A stretch of 64,000 nt of DNA from Massilia sp. Leaf139 (GCF_001424165.1 NZ_LMOJ01000001.1:1050139-1114138), one strand, 5' to 3'. Positions 17,282-26,178 are shown, numbered from the stretch's first letter. Program-made: numbers and translations. The notes: generated by a model not told the origin, from the letters alone.

Positions 17282-18296
17282 GGGTCGCTCCTTTCGCGGT
17301 GTTCAGGGTCGAGACCGGGGCCGGGGCCGCCGGCGCGGCGGCTTGTGCCGCCTGCGCTTCTTTGCGGCGTTTGCGGTTCATGTAGGTGCCGACGATCCCG
17401 TACGGCAGGAAGATCACCAGGATCACCAGCAGCGGGCCGAAGACGACGAAGCGGTAGTCCTGCAGCACCTGCAGGTACTGGGTCAGCCAGGGCATGCCGA
17501 TCGCGCCCAGCAGGGGGCCGAGCAGGGTGCCGATGCCGCCGACGAGCATGTAGATCGTCATGTCGAAAGTGTGCTCGACGCTGGCCACGCCTGGGCCGAT
17601 GAAGCGGACGAAGCCCGCGTACAGGCCGCCCGCCAGCCCCGAGAAGAAGACCGACAGCATGAAGGCGAGCAGCTTGTTGCGCATCAGGTTGATCCCGAGC
17701 GCCTGGGCCAGGTCGTCGCCGTTACGGATCGCCATGAAGGTGCGGCCCAGCAGCGAGCGCACGATGCGGTGCATGATCCAGAGGCTGGCGACGAGGAAGA
17801 ACAGCACCAGGTAGTACTGCGGGCGTGGCGACGAGAAATCGAGACCCGCGAAGGACTCCGGCGCCGGGATGCCGATGATGCCGACCGTGCCGTGGGTGAG
17901 GCTTTCCCATTTCTCGATCACGAGGTACATGATGTAGCCTACGCACAGGGTGAAGATCGAGAAGAAGTGGGTCTTCAGGCGCAGCGACACCAGGCCCACG
18001 AAGAAGCCGAGGATGGCCGCGAACACGCCGGACAGGGCGAAGGCGATCCAGAACGGCACCTGATGGTCGACCGTCAGGATGCCGACCGTGTAGGCGCCGA
18101 CCGCCATGAAGCCGCTGTGGGCCAGGTTGTACTGGCCGGTGTAGCCGGTGATCAGGTTCAGGCCGATGGTGGCGATGGCGTAGATATAGGCCGTCGACAT
18201 CACGGTGAGGTGGTAGTCGTTACCCGCCAGGTAGGGGAAGGCGACGGCCAGCACCAGCAGCAGGCTCCAGCCGACGGTAGGAGTGAAGAGTTTCAT
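17274..18296 (-). CDS. livM: HAAT-type ABC transporter permease LivM (second system)
   Basis: This 340-residue polytopic permease has the LivM hallmark GLNLITGYTGQYNLAHSGFM near residue 44 and GGIGTLLGPLLGAIG late in the chain. The C-terminus carries a charged and Ala/Pro-rich tail (NRKRRKEAQAAQ to PAPVSTL) expected in the cytoplasm. Its start shares one base with the livH stop, and it overlaps livG by 8 nt. Confidence 0.92.
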   Translation of the reverse strand: MKLFTPTVGWSLLLVLAVAFPYLAGNDYHLTVMSTAYIYAIATIGLNLITGYTGQYNLAHSGFMAVGAYTVGILTVDHQVPFWIAFALSGVFAAILGFFVGLVSLRLKTHFFSIFTLCVGYIMYLVIEKWESLTHGTVGIIGIPAPESFAGLDFSSPRPQYYLVLFFLVASLWIMHRIVRSLLGRTFMAIRNGDDLAQALGINLMRNKLLAFMLSVFFSGLAGGLYAGFVRFIGPGVASVEHTFDMTIYMLVGGIGTLLGPLLGAIGMPWLTQYLQVLQDYRFVVFGPLLVILVIFLPYGIVGTYMNRKRRKEAQAAQAAAPAAPAPVSTLNTAKGATHA

Positions 18297-19159
18297 CAGT
18301 GGGCTCCCTTGGCGAACAGGCCCTGCGGGCGCACGGACAGGATCAGCACCAGGATCGCGAAGGCGATGATGTCCTTGTAGTCGGTCGAGATGTAGAAGGC
18401 GCCGAAGGCTTCGGCGAAGCCCAGGATCAGGCCGCCGACGATGGCGCCCGGCACGCTGCCCATCCCGCCCAGCACGATGATCACGAAGGCCTTGGTGATC
18501 ACGAGGTTGCCCATCGAGGTGTAGACCAGGTTGATCGGCGCGTACAGCACGGCTGCCACGCCGGCCAGCGCGCCGGCGATGGCGAAGGTGAGCATCGCTA
18601 CGCGCGTCGCGTCGATGCCGACCAGGGCCGCGCCTTCGCGGTTCTGGGCCATGGCGACGATCGTAGCGCCGGTGATGGTCTTTTTCAGGAACAGCTGCAG
18701 CAGTGCGACCAGCAGGAAGGCCGCGGCGATGATCAGCAGGCGCTGCGCCGGCAGGGTCAGGCCGCCGAATTCGATCAGCTGGTTATAGGGTGTCTCCATG
18801 CGGTGGAAGTCCGCGCCCCAGATGGCCTGGGCGCCGGCTTCCAGGAACAGCAGGATGCCGATCGAGGCGATCATGTGGTGCAGGTAAGGGGCCTTGCGCA
18901 GCGGATGGAACACCAGGCGCTCGGACAGCACCGAGATCAGGGCGACGACGACGGCCGCGCCCAGCATGCCCCACCAGTAGCCGAGGCCCAGCTTGGTCAT
19001 GATGAAAAAGGCCGAATAGGCGCCCGCCATGTAGAAGGCGCCATGCGCGAAGTTCGGTACGTGCAGGATGCCGTAGACGAGAGTGAGCCCGAGTGCGACC
19101 AGGCTGTAGACCCCGCCAAGGGTCAGCCCGTTGAGGACTTGTTGCAGGAAAAGCTCCAA
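18296..19159 (-). CDS. livH: HAAT-type ABC transporter permease LivH (second system)
   Basis: This 287-residue permease begins MELFLQQVLNGLTLGGVYSL and has LGLTLVYGILHVPNFAHGAF and AFVIIVLGGMGSVPGAIVGG, both LivH hallmarks. It is the first gene of livHMGFK. A 511-nt spacer separates it from the divergent IclR gene, where its promoter must lie; no strong -35/-10 pair stood out. Confidence 0.92.
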   Translation of the reverse strand: MELFLQQVLNGLTLGGVYSLVALGLTLVYGILHVPNFAHGAFYMAGAYSAFFIMTKLGLGYWWGMLGAAVVVALISVLSERLVFHPLRKAPYLHHMIASIGILLFLEAGAQAIWGADFHRMETPYNQLIEFGGLTLPAQRLLIIAAAFLLVALLQLFLKKTITGATIVAMAQNREGAALVGIDATRVAMLTFAIAGALAGVAAVLYAPINLVYTSMGNLVITKAFVIIVLGGMGSVPGAIVGGLILGFAEAFGAFYISTDYKDIIAFAILVLILSVRPQGLFAKGAH

Positions 19160-19412
19160 AATCGTGTCTCCATTATTGGTGTGAGCGCTTGGTGCGTCGT
19201 TATTTGATTTGGATGCTGCGGGGACGAGACGTGCTTACGGCATACGCGCACCTCGTGGCTTGGAACGGGGGAACGGGGAGGGCATGGCGCCGCGGACTGC
19301 GCCAGTGCGGGCCGGGCGGCCCGCCGTGGTATTCGCCAACACATGATGCGTGAACATGCGACTCCTCGAAGTGGGCGCGCAAGCTGCGCTCCCGATGGAT
19401 TCAGCGATTTTG

Positions 19413-19429
19413 GTTTTACTCTGCGAAAC
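19413..19429. promoter_or_regulatory. Candidate IclR operator in the livH/iclR divergent spacer
   Basis: GTTTTACTCTGCGAAAC is an imperfect dyad whose right half (TGCGAAAC) resembles the perfect dyad at 6042-6056 beside the other IclR gene. CAAC-GTTTT-GTTG at about 19487-19499 is a second inverted repeat. The rest of the 511-nt spacer (19160-19670) shows no credible gene. Confidence 0.35.
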
Positions 19430-19670
19430 TACAGGGTGTAAAATGGAACAAAAAAAGGATACGATAATTTCAGATGAGTAGCAACGTTTTGTTGTCGAGG
19501 CACAAACACCAACGCTGGTGAGCCAGCACAAAACGAAACTATATGTGTTGCGGCAACTCATCTGCCGGCAAGGCAAGGCCAGTGTGCCATGCCTTGCGTC
19601 CAGCGGCAAAGCCTCTTTTCACGAGAAAGACGGCCAGGCCGCTTTCCAACATCCAAACCGGGGTGCATCG

Positions 19671-20489
19671 ATGCAGTCGAGCGATACGAATACGAGCGGG
19701 ATCGATCCCGATGGCGCCGACGGCTTCGACGCTGCGCGCAAGAACGAGGAGCGCTACTTCATCACGGCGCTAGCGCGCGGGCTGGAGGTGCTGTCGTGCT
19801 TTCGCTCGGCCGACAAGGGCCTGACCAACCAGCAGATCGCCGAACGCTGCGGCCTGCCCAAATCCACCGTCACCCGGTTTACCTACACGCTCACGCGCCT
19901 GGGCTACCTGGTGCAGGAAAGCGGCGGCCGCTTCGTCCTCGGCACGGCAACGCTCGGCCTGGGCAGCGCGATGCTGGCCCGCCTCGACATCCGCCAGCTG
20001 GCGCGCCCGATGATGCAGGAGCTGGCCGACTTTTCCGGCACCACGGTCTCGATCGCCGTGCGCGACCGCCTGTCGATGATCACCATCGAAGTCTGCCGCA
20101 GCACGGCCGCCCTGGCGCTGTCGCTGCAGGTCGGTTCGCGCATGCCGCTGGCGGTATCGGCGATCGGCCGCGCCTATCTGGTCAAGGCCACTGAACAGGA
20201 GCGCAAGGACATCCTGGATCGCTACCAGGAGATCGACGAGATGGCCTACAAGGCCCTGCTCGACGCGATCGAACGCGGCACCCGCGACTATGCGCAGTAC
20301 GGCTGCACCACCTCCTTCGGCGAGTGGCAGAAGGATGTCAACGGCATCGCCGCCGGCTTCGTTCCCATCGGCGGCAACCAGCTCATGTCGATCAACTGCG
20401 GCGGGCCGTCCTCGAGCGTGTCGCAGGCCTTCCTGCTCGAGGAAGTGCGTCCGCGCCTGATCGAGATCGCGGCGCGGCTGGAGTCCTGA
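19671..20489 (+). CDS. IclR-family transcriptional regulator (liv-2 side)
   Basis: This 272-residue protein has an N-terminal winged helix (ITALARGLEVLSCF, GLPKSTVTRFTYTLTRLGYL) and an IclR effector domain ending with MSINCGGPSSSVSQAFL. The start is the ATG at 19671; the frame stays open to 19518, but the upstream residues look non-conserved. It is divergent from livHMGFK and paralogous to the regulator at 4954-5760 over its whole length. It probably controls the second Liv operon and may share effectors or sites with its paralogue. Confidence 0.9.
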   Translation: MQSSDTNTSGIDPDGADGFDAARKNEERYFITALARGLEVLSCFRSADKGLTNQQIAERCGLPKSTVTRFTYTLTRLGYLVQESGGRFVLGTATLGLGSAMLARLDIRQLARPMMQELADFSGTTVSIAVRDRLSMITIEVCRSTAALALSLQVGSRMPLAVSAIGRAYLVKATEQERKDILDRYQEIDEMAYKALLDAIERGTRDYAQYGCTTSFGEWQKDVNGIAAGFVPIGGNQLMSINCGGPSSSVSQAFLLEEVRPRLIEIAARLES

Positions 20490-20584
20490 GGACGGAACGC
20501 GCCTATGGGGGTAGTGGTCTGCCGGGCAAAGCATAGTGAGGCGCCGGCGAGGTGAAACGCTTGCTGGTACCAGCCATGCATTTG

Positions 20585-21031
20585 TTATGCCTTACCGGAG
20601 GGGGGCAGCAAGCGCTTCGCAATCTGGCGTGCGCGCTCGCCCGCGTGATGCGAGTCCGCGATCTCCTGTATTAGTTCGGCCAGCGATTGGTCTCCACTTT
20701 GCGTGATCCCGCTGTTGAGCATGCGCTTGATCATCAGCAGATTGAAGTTGCCTGGTGTACGGCGCACCGATTCCAGCAATGCCGGTTCATAGCCGGGCAG
20801 GCGTTCCAGGCAATGGAGGATGGCCCAGAACACGCCGAAACCGTCATGCTCGGGAAAACGCTCGAATATGGCCAACAGCGCCTCGATATCCCGGCGATCC
20901 GTATCCCGGCCCGATAAGTAGGAAATGGATTCGTCCAATCTTTGTAATTGGAATTCGTCCTCCGGAGAATCGAACCAGCTTAAATCGAGGGTAGCCATTT
21001 CTGCACCGAATGGGTAATACTTCGCGTTCAT
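20585..21031 (-). CDS. Hypothetical protein, 148 aa
   Basis: This cytoplasmic protein has no signal or membrane segment. It is rich in amphipathic helices with acidic residues (RRDIEALLAIFERFPEHDGF, FWAILHCLERLPGYEPALLE). The style resembles small orphan immunity-type proteins often found beside toxin genes, but no toxin is visible. The first in-frame ATG is at 21031 and another is at 20998. It is flanked by the IclR gene and a divergent small lipoprotein gene 31 nt away. I cannot assign a function. Confidence 0.65.
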   Translation of the reverse strand: MNAKYYPFGAEMATLDLSWFDSPEDEFQLQRLDESISYLSGRDTDRRDIEALLAIFERFPEHDGFGVFWAILHCLERLPGYEPALLESVRRTPGNFNLLMIKRMLNSGITQSGDQSLAELIQEIADSHHAGERARQIAKRLLPPSGKA

Positions 21032-21062
21032 ACTGCATTGTAATGAACGAAAGCCGCCATCG

Positions 21063-21503
21063 ATGCCTTATTTGATCTTACTGAGCCTGCTCCTGCCCTT
21101 GAATGCGCTGGCCGGCTGCAAACCCGGCGCACCCGAAGCATTCGCCCGCTTCATCGACGCTTTTGCGCGCGATAAAACTTTTGCCCTTGCGCGCACGCTG
21201 TATCCGATGCCCATCCTGCGACACGAAATCGGCTATGAAGACGGAAAGGTCATCGACGAAACGGTCGCGACGCCGCTATCGAGAGAAGATGACGCGGCCT
21301 TGCCGACGATGAGAAGCTACGCCCGCGATAATGGCTTGCAGCTGAGCACATCCAGCGTGCGTAAAGGCAGTGGAAGTGCGGGAAGTGCGGGAAGTGCGAC
21401 GGTGCGGATCGAAAAGCCGGACACGGATTGGCTGCTGACCTATCATTTCGTGCGCCGTGCCGGTTGCTGGTATCTCCAGCGTATCGAGGATCATTCCGTA
21501 TGA
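21063..21503 (+). CDS. Hypothetical lipoprotein, 146 aa
   Basis: The N-terminus PYLILLSLLLPLNALAGC carries a canonical LAGC lipobox, so the mature protein should be lipid-anchored at Cys19. The rest is a small soluble domain with EAFARFIDAFARDKTFA and a C-terminal TYHFVRRAGCWYLQRIED, reminiscent of DUF4348-like envelope proteins. A GSGSAGSAGSAT linker is coded by a 9-bp tandem repeat (GGAAGTGCG three times, 21372-21398). Function unknown. Confidence 0.7.
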   Translation: MPYLILLSLLLPLNALAGCKPGAPEAFARFIDAFARDKTFALARTLYPMPILRHEIGYEDGKVIDETVATPLSREDDAALPTMRSYARDNGLQLSTSSVRKGSGSAGSAGSATVRIEKPDTDWLLTYHFVRRAGCWYLQRIEDHSV

Positions 21504-21667
21504 TGCATGGCCTCTTCCCCGCGGGCTCTTCGTTCTACTTACAGATTGATACTTGTCTTACAGCGCCTTCAACAGCTTCCACTGCGATTCGGTGACACAC
21601 TGTGCCCCTACGTGCAAGCCGAACTGGAATCGATCCGGCACGATATTCTTTAATCCGGGAGAAAAAA

Positions 21668-22078
21668 ATGTCACTCGCTCGCCAACACCTGATGCGTTTC
21701 GTCGCCGTCCTGGCCCTGGGCGCCGCGTCGGCGTCCGCCTTTGCCCAAAGCGCCGAGTACCGCCGCGGCTATGACGATGGCTTTGCCGCCGGCCAGCGCG
21801 CGGGGCGCGACGATTACGGCCGCCCGGGCGGCGGTAACCGCCTGCACATCGAACGCGCGGAATACGGGGCGCGCGGCGCCATGTGCGATGCACGCCGGGC
21901 CGTGCGTCAGGAGATGGAGCGCAACGGCGGCGCCGTGCGCGCCGACAACGGACTGTGCGGCGATCCGGCCATCGGTGTTGGCAAGCGCCTGACCGTGGTC
22001 TACCGCTGCGGCGACGATCAGCCGCAACAGGTCAGCACGCGCGAAAACGACACGCTGCGCCTGAGCTGCCGCCGCTGA
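21668..22078 (+). CDS. Hypothetical exported protein, 136 aa
   Basis: The ATG at 21668 follows a GGGAG ribosome site. A Sec signal peptide (FVAVLALGAASASAFAQ) is cleaved near residue 27. The mature part is glycine- and arginine-rich at first (YRRGYDDGFAAGQRAGRDDYGR). It then has four cysteines in a compact domain (AMCDARR, GLCGDP, YRCGDD, LSCRR), which could form two disulfides in the periplasm. No family was recognised. A strong intrinsic terminator follows 20 nt after the stop. Confidence 0.75.
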   Translation: MSLARQHLMRFVAVLALGAASASAFAQSAEYRRGYDDGFAAGQRAGRDDYGRPGGGNRLHIERAEYGARGAMCDARRAVRQEMERNGGAVRADNGLCGDPAIGVGKRLTVVYRCGDDQPQQVSTRENDTLRLSCRR

Positions 22079-22097
22079 GGCGGATCGCTCCACGCCA

Positions 22098-22128
22098 AGC
22101 CGCGCATCGCAAGGTGCGCGGCTTTTTT
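22098..22128 (+). terminator. Intrinsic terminator after the 136-aa exported protein
   Basis: AGCCGCGCA (22098-22106) pairs perfectly with TGCGCGGCT (22115-22123) around an 8-nt loop, followed by a T-run to 22128. Confidence 0.9.
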
Positions 22129-22149
22129 GCGCGCGCTGACCTTGGGCGG

Positions 22150-22623
22150 CTAGTAACCCGCGTCGAGCTGGGCTGCCGTCAAGGCCTTCATTACCGCGAA
22201 CACGCCGCTGGCGCGCAGGATGCGCCGTTCGCCCACCATCAGGTCGCATTCGGCAAAGGCGACGCGCGCGCCGATGCGGCCGATGCGCACGTGCGCCTCG
22301 ACCCAGTCACCGGGGCGGGCCGCATCGAGAAAATCGCTGCCGAGGTTGACGGTCACGAAGGAGTTGCGGCCCTCGCAGGACATGGTCAAACCGAGGCCGA
22401 GGGCCGAATCGGCCAGGCTGGCCAGCATGCCGCCGTGGACGATGCCGCGCATGTTGGTGTGCTGGTCGGCCATGCGCATCGCGATGGTGATGGCGTCGCC
22501 CTCGCGCCGGCAGTACAGGTCGCCAAGGCTGGCCATGTAGGGGCCGCCCCGCTTGAGGCGCTCGAATCCCGCTGGTACGGATACTGAGGCCACGTCGTGG
22601 CCGTCCTTGTCTTGTGTTGTCAT
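22150..22623 (-). CDS. PaaI-family hotdog thioesterase
   Basis: This 157-residue hotdog-fold protein starts at the ATG at 22623 (MTTQDKDGHD). The helix motif QHTNMRGIVHGGMLASLADSA near residues 66-86 is the PaaI/acyl-CoA thioesterase signature, with NMRGIVHGG supplying the active-site loop. It probably hydrolyses acyl- or aryl-CoA esters in the cytoplasm. It lies downstream of the porin gene on the same strand, but a terminator intervenes, so it is likely transcribed separately. Substrate unknown. Confidence 0.88.
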   Translation of the reverse strand: MTTQDKDGHDVASVSVPAGFERLKRGGPYMASLGDLYCRREGDAITIAMRMADQHTNMRGIVHGGMLASLADSALGLGLTMSCEGRNSFVTVNLGSDFLDAARPGDWVEAHVRIGRIGARVAFAECDLMVGERRILRASGVFAVMKALTAAQLDAGY

Positions 22624-22641
22624 GGTTGAATCTGTGTAGCC

Positions 22642-22670
22642 AAAAAAAACGGCGACCCGAGGGCCGCCGT
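22642..22670 (-). terminator. Intrinsic terminator of the porin gene
   Basis: Read on the minus strand, ACGGCG (22670-22665) pairs with CGCCGT (22654-22649) and is followed by a T-run (22649-22642). It lies 35 nt after the porin stop codon. Confidence 0.8.
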
Positions 22671-22704
22671 GGTGTTGCATCTTACCTTGCCGAACCGTCC
22701 AGCA

Positions 22705-23790
22705 TTAGAACATGTGCATCACGCCGGCGGTGAAGCGATTTGCCTGGTCGCTGCCGACAGCCACGAAGCCTTGCGCCAGGTTGATGCCGGTCGCGGTTAC
22801 GACCGCGTCGGTGTTGGCGCGGCTGTAGGCGCCGTAGGCCACGGTGCGCTTGCTGAAGGCATATTTGGCGATCGCGTGGTACTGCTGCGAATCGTCGCGC
22901 AGGTCGCCCGAGCGCTTGGTGTTGTAGAACGCGCCGGTCAGGGTCACGGCCGGTGCGACAGGCACGTCGACGCCGACGCCGATGACGGCGATCTTGCGCT
23001 GGCTGACATCGAACTTGTTGGCGATGTAGGTGCCCTTGATGACGGCCGCCGGCAGGCTGTACTTCAGGCCGACGCCGTAGGAGGTCAGCAGGTCGGTATC
23101 GAGGTTGTTCTTCATGCGCGCGTAAGCGCCGGCGACGCCGAACGGGCCCGCGTTGTAGAACACCGAAGCGCCTTGGTAGGAGCTCTTCTGGATGCCGGCG
23201 CCCTGTTCGCCGAAGGCGCGCATCACGGCGAAGCCGAGGCCGCTGAAGGTCGGCGAGACATACTTGACCGAGTTACTCTGACGCAGGGCGCTGCCGCTGC
23301 CGTTGGCGCCGTAGGCACCGTAGACGCCGGCGTGGTTCATGCCGCCGAACAGCACGTTCGGGCTGGTGGCCGCGAAAGCCAGGCCCAGCGGGTCGGCCAG
23401 GCCGACCGAACCGATACCGAGAATGTTCTGGCGGCCGATGTCGATCGAGCCGAAGGCGCCGCTGAGGCCGACGGTGGCTTCGCGGTCGAACAGGGCGGTG
23501 GTCGGCACGGCGCCGGTCGCGACGCCGGCGGCGCCGGTGTCGTTGAGCAGGGTGCCTTCGAGGCCGAAGCGGGCCTTCAGGCCGCCGCCCAGGTCTTCGG
23601 TACCCTTGAAGCCCCAGCGCGAGACTTGCAGCTGGCCGGCTTCGACCGTGGTGCGGTCGCCGATCGGGCCATCATTGGTCGTGTGGGTAAGGCCGGCATC
23701 GACGATGCCGTAGATGGTGACACTGGTCTGCGCCGACGCGGTCGACATGCAAGCAGCGAGCACGGCCATTGCAAGGATGGTCTTCTTCAT
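22705..23790 (-). CDS. Gram-negative trimeric porin, betaproteobacterial type
   Basis: This 361-residue outer-membrane porin has a Sec signal (MKKTILAMAVLAACMSTASA) followed by QTSVTIYGIVDAGLTHTT, the standard first strand of betaproteobacterial porins. It contains VEAGQLQVSRWGFKGTEDLGGG and ends with the strand signature RFTAGVMHMF and a terminal Phe for BAM recognition. It would let small hydrophilic solutes cross the outer membrane. It is a single gene with its own sigma70-like promoter (23905-23933) and terminator (22642-22670), consistent with high expression. Confidence 0.93.
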   Translation of the reverse strand: MKKTILAMAVLAACMSTASAQTSVTIYGIVDAGLTHTTNDGPIGDRTTVEAGQLQVSRWGFKGTEDLGGGLKARFGLEGTLLNDTGAAGVATGAVPTTALFDREATVGLSGAFGSIDIGRQNILGIGSVGLADPLGLAFAATSPNVLFGGMNHAGVYGAYGANGSGSALRQSNSVKYVSPTFSGLGFAVMRAFGEQGAGIQKSSYQGASVFYNAGPFGVAGAYARMKNNLDTDLLTSYGVGLKYSLPAAVIKGTYIANKFDVSQRKIAVIGVGVDVPVAPAVTLTGAFYNTKRSGDLRDDSQQYHAIAKYAFSKRTVAYGAYSRANTDAVVTATGINLAQGFVAVGSDQANRFTAGVMHMF

Positions 23791-23904
23791 TAATGCGGTC
23801 TCCTGGGTTTTCGAGGTGCTCCGGCCCCGACGAGGCCGGACGGCAAGGTACTTCGGGTATAGCGGCGGCGTTTCTCTTGGTGGAACTGTGCCATCTATAA
23901 TGAA

Positions 23905-23933
23905 ACTGTATTTTCTTGGGTCAATATTGTCAA
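23905..23933 (-). promoter_or_regulatory. Sigma70 promoter of the porin gene
   Basis: Read on the minus strand, TTGACA (23933-23928) and TACAGT (23910-23905) are separated by exactly 17 nt. The -35 box matches consensus fully. The predicted start leaves a leader of about 105 nt before the porin ATG. Confidence 0.75.
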
Positions 23934-24057
23934 CGACTTAATCTCACTTGCGAAGTCTTTGTGCAAAATCGCACAAGAAGTGTGTTCAAGATGAGATAGA
24001 TCAGGGTGCAAGCAGGTGAATGCGCACGCCGCGTGATAGTCATATTGCGTGCGCGCG

Positions 24058-24091
24058 AAAAAAAACCCGGCATCGCCATGCCGGGTTTTTT
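24058..24091. terminator. Bidirectional intrinsic terminator after tctA
   Basis: AACCCGGCAT and ATGCCGGGTT form a perfect 10-bp stem around CGCC, flanked by an A-run on the left and a T-run on the right. It lies just after the tctA stop (minus strand) and would act in both directions. Confidence 0.9.
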
Positions 24092-24095
24092 GCAA

Positions 24096-25598
24096 TTACT
24101 CTTCGTGGAAGGCTTCTTCCCGTTTCTTGCGCAGGGACGGCAAGAGCACGATGATCATCGCCAGCGCCGCCAGGGCCAGCATGGTGGCGCTGATCGGACG
24201 CTGGACGAACACCATCGGGTCGCCGTGCGAGAGCAGCAGGGCGCGGCGCAGGTATTCCTCCATCATCGGGCCGATGATGTAACCGAGCAGCATCGGCGCC
24301 GGCTCGGCGCCCAGCTTCGCGCAGATATAGCCGAACAGGCCGAACAGGGCCATCAGCCAGACGTCGAACTCGTTGTTGTTCAGGCTGAAGACGCCGATCG
24401 AGCAGAACATCAGGATGGCCGGATACAGGCGGTGGTAGGGCACCGTGATCATCTTGACCCAGAGGCCGATCATCGGCAGGTTCAGCACGACGAGGAACAG
24501 GTTACCGAACCACATCGAGACGATCAGGCCCCAGAACAGCGCCGGCTGCTCGGTCATGACGGCCGGGCCCGGCTGGATGCCCTGGATGATCATCGCGCCG
24601 ATCATCAGCGCCATCACCGGGTTCGACGGAATGCCGAGGGTCAGCATCGGGATGAACGAGGTCTGGGCGCCGGCATTGTTGGCTGCTTCGGGCGCGGCCA
24701 CGCCTTCGAGCGCGCCCTTGCCGAACATGGCCGAGTTCTTCGAGATCTTCTTCTCGATCGAATACGCGGCGAAGGACGCGAGCATGGCGCCGCCGCCAGG
24801 CAGGATGCCGAGCGCCGAACCGAGGCCGGTGCCGCGCAGCACCGGCGCGATGATGCGCTTGAAGTCGTCCTTGGTCAGCATCAGGCCCTTGACCTTCTTC
24901 ATCATCACGGTGCGCGACTCGTCGTGCTCGAGGTTGCGGATGATTTCGCCGATGCCGAACATGCCCATCGCGACGATCACGAAATTGATGCCGTCAGCCA
25001 GTTCAGGCATGTCGAAGGTGTAGCGCGCCTGGCCCGAGTTGACGTCGGTGCCGATCAGGCCCAGCAGCAGGCCGAGGATGACCATGCCGATCGCGTTGAG
25101 GAGCGAGCCGCTGGCCAGCACGACCGAGGCGACCAGGCCCAGCACCATCAGGGCGAAATATTCGGCCGGGCCGAATTTCAGGGCCAGGTCGGCCAGCGGC
25201 GGCGCGAACAGGGCCAGCAGGATGGTGGCGACGGTGCCTGCGAAGAAAGAACCGAGCGCGGCCGTGGCGAGCGCCTTGCCGGCATGGCCCTGGCGCGCCA
25301 GCTGGTAGCCGTCGATCGCAGTCACCACCGAAGAGGATTCACCGGGCAGGTTGACCAGGATGGCTGTGGTCGAGCCGCCGTACTGCGCGCCGTAGTAAAT
25401 ACCCGAGAGCATGATGAGCGCCGAGACGGGCGGCAGGCCGAAGGTGGCCGGCAGCAGCATCGCGATGGTCGCGATCGGGCCCAGGCCCGGCAGCACGCCG
25501 ACGGCGGTGCCGACGAACACGCCGATCAGGCAATAGGCCAGATTGGTAAGGGTGAAGGCCGTTTCCAGGCCCAGTCCGAGGTTGGCAAAGATTTCCAT
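24096..25598 (-). CDS. tctA: Tripartite tricarboxylate transporter large permease TctA
   Basis: This 500-residue polytopic inner-membrane protein has the TctA hallmark GVFVGTAVGVLPGLGPIATI (residues 32-51), GGSTTAILVNLPGE and a central PGGGAMLASF loop. It is the main transport subunit of a TTT system, taking carboxylates from a Bug-type binding protein using ion gradients. Order tctC-tctB-tctA on the minus strand; the start is 12 nt after tctB. The terminator at 24058-24091 ends the operon. Substrates of TTT systems vary (citrate, terephthalate, adipate and others), and none is indicated here. Confidence 0.93.
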   Translation of the reverse strand: MEIFANLGLGLETAFTLTNLAYCLIGVFVGTAVGVLPGLGPIATIAMLLPATFGLPPVSALIMLSGIYYGAQYGGSTTAILVNLPGESSSVVTAIDGYQLARQGHAGKALATAALGSFFAGTVATILLALFAPPLADLALKFGPAEYFALMVLGLVASVVLASGSLLNAIGMVILGLLLGLIGTDVNSGQARYTFDMPELADGINFVIVAMGMFGIGEIIRNLEHDESRTVMMKKVKGLMLTKDDFKRIIAPVLRGTGLGSALGILPGGGAMLASFAAYSIEKKISKNSAMFGKGALEGVAAPEAANNAGAQTSFIPMLTLGIPSNPVMALMIGAMIIQGIQPGPAVMTEQPALFWGLIVSMWFGNLFLVVLNLPMIGLWVKMITVPYHRLYPAILMFCSIGVFSLNNNEFDVWLMALFGLFGYICAKLGAEPAPMLLGYIIGPMMEEYLRRALLLSHGDPMVFVQRPISATMLALAALAMIIVLLPSLRKKREEAFHEE

Positions 25599-25610
25599 GT
25601 TTTCTTTTTC

Positions 25611-26081
25611 TTACATGCCGAGCTGGCCGAACCAGGGGCCGAGGATGGGCATCGGCAAGCCGAGCAGCTTGACGAAGACGATGACCGCGAACGCGGCCAG
25701 GCCGGCCGCGAGCAGCAGCGACGGGCCCCAGGTGAACTTGGGACTGGCGTAGGCGGAAAGCAGCACCAGCACCAGCGCCGCCGGCACCAGGCCCGCATTG
25801 CGCATCAGGAAGCCGAACAGGATGACGGCCAGCAGGATCAGGACGATTTCGCGGATGTGGAACTTGCCGACCGGTTCGCCCTCCCGCAGGAAGGAGCGGA
25901 TCACGCCCACCAGGCCCACCAGGCAGAGCAGTGCGCCGAGCGCGGTGGGGAAGTAGGCCGGGCCCATGCGCCGGCCCGTGCCCATCGGGTAGTCGAGGCC
26001 GATGACGACCGCGGCCATGCCGAAGAACAGGAAAATGATGCCGATCCAAAAATCCTTTGGATGGCGGATGAATGATGCCAC
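25611..26081 (-). CDS. tctB: Tripartite tricarboxylate transporter small permease TctB
   Basis: This 156-residue protein has four hydrophobic segments (IGIIFLFFGMAAVVIGL, FPTALGALLCLVGLVGV, IVLILLAVILFGFL, LLLAAGLAAFAVIVF) and the TctB feature GTGRRMGPAYFP. The start is a GTG at 26081 with AAGGAG 6 nt upstream; the frame is open to 26165, but that stretch has no family character. It sits between tctC and tctA, and a strong hairpin lies in the tctC-tctB gap. Confidence 0.88.
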   Translation of the reverse strand: MASFIRHPKDFWIGIIFLFFGMAAVVIGLDYPMGTGRRMGPAYFPTALGALLCLVGLVGVIRSFLREGEPVGKFHIREIVLILLAVILFGFLMRNAGLVPAALVLVLLSAYASPKFTWGPSLLLAAGLAAFAVIVFVKLLGLPMPILGPWFGQLGM

Positions 26082-26178
26082 TGCGCGCTCCTTCTTGTTA
26101 TTGCTGATGCGTTGCTCTTGAATGCTGTGCTGCATGCGGATGCGCCGGCGGGATCGCAGTCCCACGGCGCACGCGCAG

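Noticed and set aside
24006..26075. 689-codon plus-strand frame over tctA/tctB
   Set aside because: His/Gln/Arg/Asp-rich antisense shadow; the minus strand encodes recognisable TctA and TctB.
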